A DNA stretch of 10,803 bases from Flavobacteriaceae bacterium. Its GTDB lineage: Bacteria; Bacteroidota; Bacteroidia; Flavobacteriales; Flavobacteriaceae. The DNA lies in NCBI GenBank assembly GCA_030618945.1, contig JAUXCI010000062.1, positions 1 to 10,803 of the forward strand. The letters are read 5' to 3'. The notes under the pieces are model-generated. The model was given only the letters and a program-made list of their open reading frames with translations. It searched no databases and was not told the DNA's origin. Within the stretch, counting starts at the first letter, position 1; each line of letters opens with the position of its first letter. Position numbers and translations under genes: made by a program. Below, piece after piece: positions 1 through 5,427 of this stretch.

Positions 1-24
1 GATATTAATTGAATAATAAAAAGA

Positions 25-723
25 ATGAAGATTGCATTACTAGGTTATGGGAAAATGGGTCAGGCAATTGAAAAGATAGCCATTGAAAGAGGGCATGAGA
101 TTGTGATAAAAAAAGATTTGGAACCTATAGAAATGGACCTGAAAATTGCGGATGCTGCCATTGATTTTAGCCATCCTACAGCAGCCTATGGCAATATTAA
201 AAACTGTATAGATAATGGTGTTCCTGTGGTATCAGGCACAACTGGCTGGCTGGATAAATATAAAGAAATTGTCACCTACTGTGAAAAAAAAGAAGGTTCA
301 TTTATTTATGCATCTAATTTTAGTATTGGCGTAAATTTATTTTTCAAGCTAAATTCACAGCTTGCCCAATTGATGAAAAATATTGGTGAATATGAAGTTT
401 CTATGGAAGAGACCCACCATATTCACAAATTGGATGCCCCTAGTGGTACTGCAATCACGCTTGCTGAGGATATATTTGTGCATTCAGGAAAGAATAAATG
501 GAGCATAGAATCTCCTTGTGAAGATGAACTTTTCATCAAGGTAAAAAGGGAAGGCGAAGTTCCTGGGACGCATAAAGTGTCCTATACTTCATCTATTGAT
601 TCCATTGAAATTAAGCACACGGCTTTTAATAGAACAGGATTTGCCCTAGGAGCCGTAGTTGCTGCCGAATGGCTAAAAGATAAAAAGGGGGTTTTTCAAA
701 TGAAAGATGTGCTGAATTTGTAA
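25..723 (+). CDS. dapB: 4-hydroxy-tetrahydrodipicolinate reductase
   Basis: DapB reduces 4-hydroxy-tetrahydrodipicolinate with NAD(P)H in the cytoplasm, a step of the diaminopimelate pathway that supplies lysine and peptidoglycan cross-links. The 232-residue product opens with a Rossmann nucleotide-binding loop (GYGKMG, residues 7-12), has SGTTGW at 70-75, and carries the family signature HHIHKLDAPSGTA at 131-143. By comparison with E. coli DapB, His131 is the catalytic histidine, Lys135 the substrate lysine, and Gly141-Thr142 contact the substrate. It is about 40 residues shorter than E. coli DapB, as I recall being usual for Bacteroidota. The ATG at 25 places the dinucleotide loop right at the N-terminus, so the start is secure. 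No promoter is visible in the 24 bases before it, so transcription probably enters from genes left of the window. lepB follows 89 bases later on the same strand. Confidence 0.97.
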   Translation: MKIALLGYGKMGQAIEKIAIERGHEIVIKKDLEPIEMDLKIADAAIDFSHPTAAYGNIKNCIDNGVPVVSGTTGWLDKYKEIVTYCEKKEGSFIYASNFSIGVNLFFKLNSQLAQLMKNIGEYEVSMEETHHIHKLDAPSGTAITLAEDIFVHSGKNKWSIESPCEDELFIKVKREGEVPGTHKVSYTSSIDSIEIKHTAFNRTGFALGAVVAAEWLKDKKGVFQMKDVLNL

Positions 724-731
724 TTATTATT

Positions 732-756
732 ATGTTATTTATGATAAACGTAACAT
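732..756 (+). other. Hairpin between dapB and lepB
   Basis: The 5' arm 732-741 (ATGTTATTTA) pairs with 745-748 (TAAA) and 751-756 (TAACAT), leaving a 3-base TGA loop and a 2-base CG bulge. This gives ten base pairs starting 9 bases after the dapB stop codon. No run of T follows, so it is not a standard intrinsic terminator. It could be an RNA-processing or 3'-stabilising stem, or a chance fold in AT-rich DNA. Confidence 0.3.
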
Positions 757-796
757 TCTGCCCCAATTGAATACTAATTAAAGAAAATAAACAATT

Positions 797-803
797 AAAA
801 GGA
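797..803 (+). promoter_or_regulatory. Ribosome binding site of lepB
   Basis: AAAAGGA ends 9 bases before the ATG at 813. It is a reasonable Shine-Dalgarno match and supports that start. The other starts in this window have no comparable match, which fits the weak use of such sites in Bacteroidota. Confidence 0.45.
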
Positions 804-812
804 TAAGTTATT

Positions 813-2357
813 ATGACCTTAACGCAATGGTTACTATTTATATTGATAATTCAAGTGATACATTTCTTGGCCACTTGGAAGCTATATGTAAAAGCAGGGA
901 GAAAAGCCTGGGAGGCGATAATTCCTATTTATAATGCAATTGTTCTGATGCAAATTATTAACCGACCAAAATGGTGGGTGATTTTATTGTTTATACCCAT
1001 CATTAACTTATTGATGATTCCGATTATATGGATTGAAACCATTAGAAGTTTTGGAAAAAACAGCAACCAAGACTCTGTTCTGGTGGTGGCCACTTTAGGC
1101 TTTTACATTTTTTATGTGAGTTATTTCGAAGATGTAAAATATATTCAAGACAGGAGTTTAAACCCAAGAACCTCAGGTGGTGAATGGGTTAGTTCTATCG
1201 CTTTTGCAGTGATTGCAGCTACCTTGGTGCACACGTATTTTATGCAGCCATATACGATACCAACTTCATCCTTGGAAAAATCGCTATTAATAGGTGACTT
1301 TTTATTTGTGAGCAAGTTTCATTATGGCGCTCGCGTTCCTATGACCACCATAGCTGCACCAATGGTACATGACACCTTACCTTTGGTAAAAGTCAAAAGT
1401 TATTTAAAAAAGCCTCAATTGCCTTATTTGAGATTACCGGCCTTTCAGAAAATAAAGCAAAATGATATTGTTGTATTTAGCTGGCCGGTGGATACGGTAG
1501 AGCAATTCTTTAAAAAAACCAAAAAGCGTATTAGAAAGCCTATTGATAAAAAATCGAATTACGTAAAACGCTGCGTTGGAATTCCAGGGGACTCACTTCA
1601 AATCATAGATGGATATGTTTATATCAACGGTAAGAAAAATGTACTTCCTGATCGTGCAAGGCTTCAATTTTTCTATGAAACTAATACTGGAGGACAAGCT
1701 TTGAGCGTTAAAAGTTTGCAAAACAGGTATCATGTTAGAGAGGGAGGAAGATTGACTGACGGAAATTATGTACTGAACCTTGCATCCGATGATGCTGAAA
1801 TTTTGAAAAATAATCCGTCAGTAAAAAGTCTTACCCGTCGAATATCTCCAGAGGGGGAGTGGGAAGAAGTATTTCCAAATGTGAATTCCTTAAACTGGAA
1901 CAGAGATTTTTTCGGCCCAGTTTACATTCCGGAAGCGGGTGCCACTGTTGCACTTAACACAGAGACTTTACCTTTCTATAAGCAAATCATCGTTGAGTAT
2001 GAAAAGAACAGTTTAAGGGTAGAAAATGGAAATATTTATCTGAATGGCAATTCAGACCCTGTAACTGAATATACTTTTGCGAAGGATTATTACTGGATGA
2101 TGGGTGATAACCGACATAATTCTGAAGATTCCAGGTATTGGGGATATGTTCCTTTTGATCATGTTGTAGGTAAACCCGTATTTATCTGGTTTAGCTGGAA
2201 TTCGGATGGAAAAGGTCTTGATAAAATCCGATGGGAGAGGTTATTTACAACAGTAGGAGGAAGTGGTAAACCCATTTCATTTTTCTTTCCTTTTTTGGGC
2301 TTGATGTTTCTTGCCTATGGTTTCAACTGGTATAGAAATAGGAAAAAGGCCGCATAA
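813..2357 (+). CDS. lepB: Signal peptidase I with N-terminal DUF5684-like membrane domain
   Basis: LepB removes signal peptides from exported proteins at the outer face of the inner membrane, using a Ser-Lys dyad. In this 514-residue protein, residues 1-104 form a membrane domain with hydrophobic segments near 5-20, 54-74 and 88-104, resembling the DUF5684 region (motif AWEAIIPIYN at 32-41). A further transmembrane segment at about 125-143 leads into the peptidase. Ser153 (PTSSLEKSLLIGD, 150-162) is the predicted nucleophile and Lys252 (YVKRCVGIPGD, 250-260) the general base; box E is GDNRHNSEDSR (431-441). The residue after the serine is Leu, where Met is usual. The Ser-Lys and Lys-box E spacings, 99 and 179 residues, are both much longer than in E. 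coli. A last hydrophobic segment (about 489-505) and a basic tail suggest a C-terminal membrane anchor. wbqC starts 20 bases downstream, so the two are probably co-transcribed. Confidence 0.95.
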   Translation: MTLTQWLLFILIIQVIHFLATWKLYVKAGRKAWEAIIPIYNAIVLMQIINRPKWWVILLFIPIINLLMIPIIWIETIRSFGKNSNQDSVLVVATLGFYIFYVSYFEDVKYIQDRSLNPRTSGGEWVSSIAFAVIAATLVHTYFMQPYTIPTSSLEKSLLIGDFLFVSKFHYGARVPMTTIAAPMVHDTLPLVKVKSYLKKPQLPYLRLPAFQKIKQNDIVVFSWPVDTVEQFFKKTKKRIRKPIDKKSNYVKRCVGIPGDSLQIIDGYVYINGKKNVLPDRARLQFFYETNTGGQALSVKSLQNRYHVREGGRLTDGNYVLNLASDDAEILKNNPSVKSLTRRISPEGEWEEVFPNVNSLNWNRDFFGPVYIPEAGATVALNTETLPFYKQIIVEYEKNSLRVENGNIYLNGNSDPVTEYTFAKDYYWMMGDNRHNSEDSRYWGYVPFDHVVGKPVFIWFSWNSDGKGLDKIRWERLFTTVGGSGKPISFFFPFLGLMFLAYGFNWYRNRKKAA

Positions 2358-2377
2358 TTAAATAGTAATTTCAGGTT

Positions 2378-3001
2378 TTGTTGATACAACCTAGTTTTTT
2401 TGCTTCTGTTATTCAGTATGTGCTGATGGCTAGCAGCGCTGATATAGTTTTTGAAAAATGCGATAATTTTCAAAAACAAACTTATCGCAACAGGTGCTAT
2501 ATTTACGGGGCTAACGGTAAACAATTGCTTACCGTACCAATCGTTCATTCAAAAGGCCTGGGAAGGCAAAAAACCAGAGATGTTGAAATTGACAATAGTT
2601 TTCCCTGGCAGAAGCAACTGATTAAATCTTTAGAATCGTCTTATAGGTCTTCCCCGTATTTTGAATATTATGAAGATGATATCATTGAAATTTTTAATAA
2701 GAAACACACTTCTTTATTTGACTTTAATCTTTATGCCCATAAAGTGATCAGCGAATGTTTGCAATTAGAAAACAGGATCAGTTTTACTGAAAGTTTTATC
2801 GAAAATTTAAAAGATGGAACAGACTTTAGATATTTGGTGGAGGCAAAAAAAGAACCCGAATACAATCTTAAAAAATACACCCAGGTTTTCGAAACTAAAC
2901 ACGGATATATAGCTAATTTAAGTATTTTGGATCTGTTATTCAATGAAGGAACCAACGCACTTCAATATTTGGAAAACCACAAATCTTTACTAATTAAGTA
3001 A
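2378..3001 (+). CDS. WbqC-like family protein (TTG start)
   Basis: The 207-residue product matches the WbqC-like family. The clearest signatures are NFQKQTYRNRCYIYGANGKQ (30-49), followed by LLTVPI (50-55), and near the C-terminus YTQVF..KHGYIANLSILDLLFNEG (167-191). WbqC of Pseudomonas O-antigen clusters is the family namesake, but its biochemical activity is not established, so no reaction is assigned. The conserved N-terminal LIQPSFFASVIQY is encoded from a TTG at 2378 (or the adjacent TTG at 2381). An in-frame TAA at 2366-2368 precedes it and no ATG or GTG lies between. The first ATG (2426, residue 17) would delete this conserved segment. The gene lies 20 bases after lepB, an order (dapB-lepB-wbqC) I recall as common in Flavobacteriia, and is convergent with the next gene. 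Family membership is firm; function is unknown. Confidence 0.9.
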   Translation: MLIQPSFFASVIQYVLMASSADIVFEKCDNFQKQTYRNRCYIYGANGKQLLTVPIVHSKGLGRQKTRDVEIDNSFPWQKQLIKSLESSYRSSPYFEYYEDDIIEIFNKKHTSLFDFNLYAHKVISECLQLENRISFTESFIENLKDGTDFRYLVEAKKEPEYNLKKYTQVFETKHGYIANLSILDLLFNEGTNALQYLENHKSLLIK

Positions 3002-3036
3002 GAATTTTAGTAAAACTGATCCTGTTTTATAATGAA

Positions 3037-4470
3037 CTAATTTGCAGGAATAGGAGGTGGCCCATCTGGTATAATGGCCTTATACACTTCACTTCCCTTT
3101 CTTTCTTGAAATTCAGCTTTAACCTTTTCAAGCAATTTTGGATTTTCAAAGAGATCCAGCATGGTCATAGCCATGGCTTTAGATGCATAGATCATACCTT
3201 TGTGACCTATTGACATTCCTCCACAGGCAACCACGGCCCATGAGTGCCATGGGGTGTCAACTGGAGCGGTAGTCACGTTAAGGTTGATGTTGGCGACGTT
3301 CCAACTCACGTCTCCTACGTCTGTTGATCCGCCACCAGGATGTTTATTAGTTGCTTTCAAACCTTTGATGCTGCCATCCAAGCCTACTTGTGGTTTTTCA
3401 GTGGTTTCCTGAATTTTTTTTCCAAAAGCAGTTTCTTCTTCAGTATAGGTAATGGGCCCAAGAAGTTCAAGATTGCTTTGCATAATTTCACCACCAGATC
3501 GGTTAACAAGAACCTCATAAATACCTGAGATCAGCGAAATTTTATAGTCTACATTAGCCATAATAGCCGCACCTTCAGCCATAGCCATTACACGGTTATA
3601 CACAGGCATCATTCCCGATCTTTTAGTGTCGCGTATTCGAACCCATATTTTTGCATAATCTGGAACTACATTAACCACTTGCCCCGCATCCTGTATATGG
3701 TAATGCATCCTGACCGTCGGTTTCACGTGCTCCCTATAATAATTGATTCCTGCCGTATAAAGTTCAAGTGCATCAGATGCACTTTTGCCATTCCAGGGAT
3801 CAGCCGAAGCATGAGCAGCCTGTCCAAAAAACTCTACTTTAAAATCTACCAAAGCCAAGGAACTTTGAACATCGGCCTCCATTTTGGCTGCCGGGTGCCA
3901 ACTGATGTTAACGTCAACATCATTCCATAAACCTTCTTTTACCATCCATATTTTTCCAAAATATTTTTCTTCACTTGGTGTACCGAAATATTTAACAGTG
4001 CCAGATATTTTTCCAGCTTCAATCAATTCTTTGATGGCAATAGCTGCGCCAAGACTTCCTGCTCCAAACAAGTTATGTCCGCAACCATGACCGGCTACTC
4101 CTTGTTCCAAAGTTTCTTTAGTTGGGACGGCTTTTTGGGATAAACCAGGTAAAGCATCAAACTCACCTAAAATACTTATCACGGGTTTTCCTGACCCATA
4201 GGTGGCTATAAAAGCAGTGGGCATTCCTGCTACTCCTTTTTCAAGGGTAAAACCGTTCGCTTTGGCATAATCTGAAAGGATTTTTGACGAAGCGTACTCC
4301 TTAAAGGCAGTTTCAGCCTTGGACCAAATCTCATCACTTATTCTGATTAAATCTTTTTTATGCTTTTCTACTGATTGCTCAATAAACGCTTTGTTTTTTG
4401 GTAATTTCTTTTGAGCGTAAACCACTGATCCCATAAGGATAAGGATTAGAAATAGAGTCTTGTTTTTCAA
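3037..4470 (-). CDS. Exported M20D peptidase/amidohydrolase, AbgB-like (TTG start)
   Basis: This 477-residue zinc (or manganese) amidohydrolase closely resembles the AbgB branch of M20D, whose E. coli member (about 480 residues) helps cleave p-aminobenzoyl-glutamate, a folate breakdown product. Visible motifs are GEFDALPGLSQ (102-112), GHGCGHN (127-133), GTPSEE (163-168), SWHP (190-193), a dimerisation lid around 206-320, GGGSTDVGDVSW (379-390) and DTPWHSW (405-411). By analogy with plant M20D enzymes, the metal ligands would be Cys130, His132, Glu168, His192 and His409, with Glu167 as catalytic base; all are present. Unlike E. coli AbgB it begins with a clear signal peptide (residues 1-19, probable cut at YA/Q), so it should act in the periplasm or outside. 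The start is TTG: an in-frame TAA lies at 4483-4485 and the first internal ATG (residue 13) would break the signal peptide. No abgA or abgT partner is nearby, so the substrate is uncertain. Confidence 0.92.
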   Translation of the reverse strand: MKNKTLFLILILMGSVVYAQKKLPKNKAFIEQSVEKHKKDLIRISDEIWSKAETAFKEYASSKILSDYAKANGFTLEKGVAGMPTAFIATYGSGKPVISILGEFDALPGLSQKAVPTKETLEQGVAGHGCGHNLFGAGSLGAAIAIKELIEAGKISGTVKYFGTPSEEKYFGKIWMVKEGLWNDVDVNISWHPAAKMEADVQSSLALVDFKVEFFGQAAHASADPWNGKSASDALELYTAGINYYREHVKPTVRMHYHIQDAGQVVNVVPDYAKIWVRIRDTKRSGMMPVYNRVMAMAEGAAIMANVDYKISLISGIYEVLVNRSGGEIMQSNLELLGPITYTEEETAFGKKIQETTEKPQVGLDGSIKGLKATNKHPGGGSTDVGDVSWNVANINLNVTTAPVDTPWHSWAVVACGGMSIGHKGMIYASKAMAMTMLDLFENPKLLEKVKAEFQERKGSEVYKAIIPDGPPPIPAN

Positions 4471-4579
4471 TTTATGAATGATTTAGACTTAAAAATAAGA
4501 AAAATTGTGAGTCATTCGATTTGGAAATCTATTAATTCGCAATTTTATTAGTACCAAGTATTGAAAAACCAGGCATAAA

Positions 4580-4611
4580 AAAAGCCGTTTAAATTATTTT
4601 AAACGGCTTTT
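4580..4611 (-). terminator. Intrinsic terminator of the 209-residue envelope protein gene
   Basis: GCCGTTTAAA (4584-4593) pairs perfectly with TTTAAACGGC (4598-4607) around a 4-base loop, extended by A/T pairs at 4580-4583 and 4608-4611. On the minus strand the stem runs into seven consecutive T (complement of 4577-4583), 18 bases after the stop of the gene at 4629-5258. It could also work weakly on the plus strand, but no plus-strand gene needs it. Confidence 0.9.
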
Positions 4612-4628
4612 GAAGAAGGTTAAATAGT

Positions 4629-5258
4629 TTATTTTTTACCTTTTTTGGCATCATACTTTTGCTTGTTCAGCTCATTCTGTAATTCTCGTCTAACTTTTTG
4701 CTCTCTTTCAAGTGCTTTTGCTTTATAGGCTTCGAATTCTTTTTCAGTATCGTTCAATAGATTCTTAGATTGAACAGTAATTGTATTGCTCGATTTAAAT
4801 CTAAAGATAAAGAAAAGTAACAAGGCCACTAAACTAAAGATGATTGACCAGAGTAAACTATTATAAGAAGCTTTAGTCATCGGCATACCTAAAAATTTGA
4901 TATTGTCTTTTTCTTTAGTTACAGAAATAAGATTATCATTGGTAGTAAGCAGGTCAGATTTTAGACTTTTAATTTCATTTCCTTGAACTTCAACCAATTT
5001 TTTGGTGTCAACAAGATCTTTTTTCAAGGCTTGCATTGAATCAAGCACATTGCCTTTGATCTTTTGATAAAAAGTTTTTTTGACTACTTTGTACTCTTGA
5101 TATGAACTTGATTTTCTGTACAAATAATCAAATTGGCTTTCAATAGTACCATTATTCAAAGAAGGTTTTGGCGTAGTGGTCTCACTTTCCTGACCTAAAA
5201 CGGCAGATGAGATGAATAAAAAAAAGGTGAATGATAAAACAGTAATAAATTTTTTCAT
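4629..5258 (-). CDS. Conserved Bacteroidota envelope protein: signal peptide, coiled coil, one membrane span
   Basis: This 209-residue protein has no catalytic motif that I can see. It begins with a signal peptide (1-22, likely cut at VLG/Q). A conserved-looking block, FDYLYRKSSSYQEYKVVKK, spans 43-61, followed by a heptad-rich coiled coil at about 72-120. One membrane segment lies at about 134-153 (LLWSIIFSLVALLLFFIFRF), and a highly charged helical tail (EREQKVRRELQNELNKQK, 184-201) ends in lysines. The implied topology is periplasmic coiled coil, one inner-membrane span and a cytoplasmic basic tail. I recall homologues in Flavobacteriia sometimes being labelled tRNA (guanine-N1)-methyltransferase. 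Nothing here supports that: there is no SAM-binding knot, and the architecture is that of a membrane protein. It is transcribed alone, with its own terminator and 169 bases of upstream non-coding DNA. Function unknown. Confidence 0.88.
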   Translation of the reverse strand: MKKFITVLSFTFFLFISSAVLGQESETTTPKPSLNNGTIESQFDYLYRKSSSYQEYKVVKKTFYQKIKGNVLDSMQALKKDLVDTKKLVEVQGNEIKSLKSDLLTTNDNLISVTKEKDNIKFLGMPMTKASYNSLLWSIIFSLVALLLFFIFRFKSSNTITVQSKNLLNDTEKEFEAYKAKALEREQKVRRELQNELNKQKYDAKKGKK

Positions 5259-5284
5259 TTCAAATTATTTGATTAATAAAATTA

Positions 5285-5299
5285 TAAAACATTGTTTTA
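5285..5299. promoter_or_regulatory. 15-bp palindrome upstream of the envelope-protein gene
   Basis: TAAAACATTGTTTTA is a perfect inverted repeat with 7-base arms around a central T. It lies 26 bases before the ATG at 5258 (minus strand). It could be an operator or a 5'-UTR stem. Its AT-richness makes a chance origin quite possible. Confidence 0.3.
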
Positions 5300-5365
5300 C
5301 AAGCATTTATTTTGATATTTACCAAGTGGACAGCACCTGAGCCCGTATTAACTTCTGTATTTATA

Positions 5366-5394
5366 ACCATTCTCTTATGGAGATAAGAAAGGGT
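5366..5394 (-). other. Imperfect hairpin downstream of the FAD/Fe-S dehydrogenase gene
   Basis: ACCATTCTCTTAT (5366-5378) and ATAAGAAAGGGT (5383-5394) pair around a GGAG loop, with one bulge and one mismatch. It lies 34 bases past the stop of the 971-residue gene, where a terminator is expected, but no T-run follows on the minus strand. It is therefore a weak candidate for transcript 3'-end formation. Confidence 0.3.
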
Positions 5395-5427
5395 TAAAAT
5401 TAAATAATTTTACCATGTCTGCAAAAA

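Noticed and set aside
2315..2548. 77-residue minus-strand frame across the lepB-wbqC junction
   Set aside because: It overlaps the ends of two well-supported plus-strand genes and its sequence shows no family motif; it is an antisense shadow.
3011..3029. TAAAAC...GTTTTA stem between the convergent wbqC and M20D genes, as a shared terminator
   Set aside because: Six pairs, only one of them G-C, with a 7-base loop and no proper T-run on either strand; too weak to call.
4540..4547. Minus-strand TAAAATTG as a -7 box for the M20D hydrolase gene
   Set aside because: It matches 7 of 8 consensus bases, but no TTG lies at a suitable distance upstream, and the region is AT-rich enough for chance matches.
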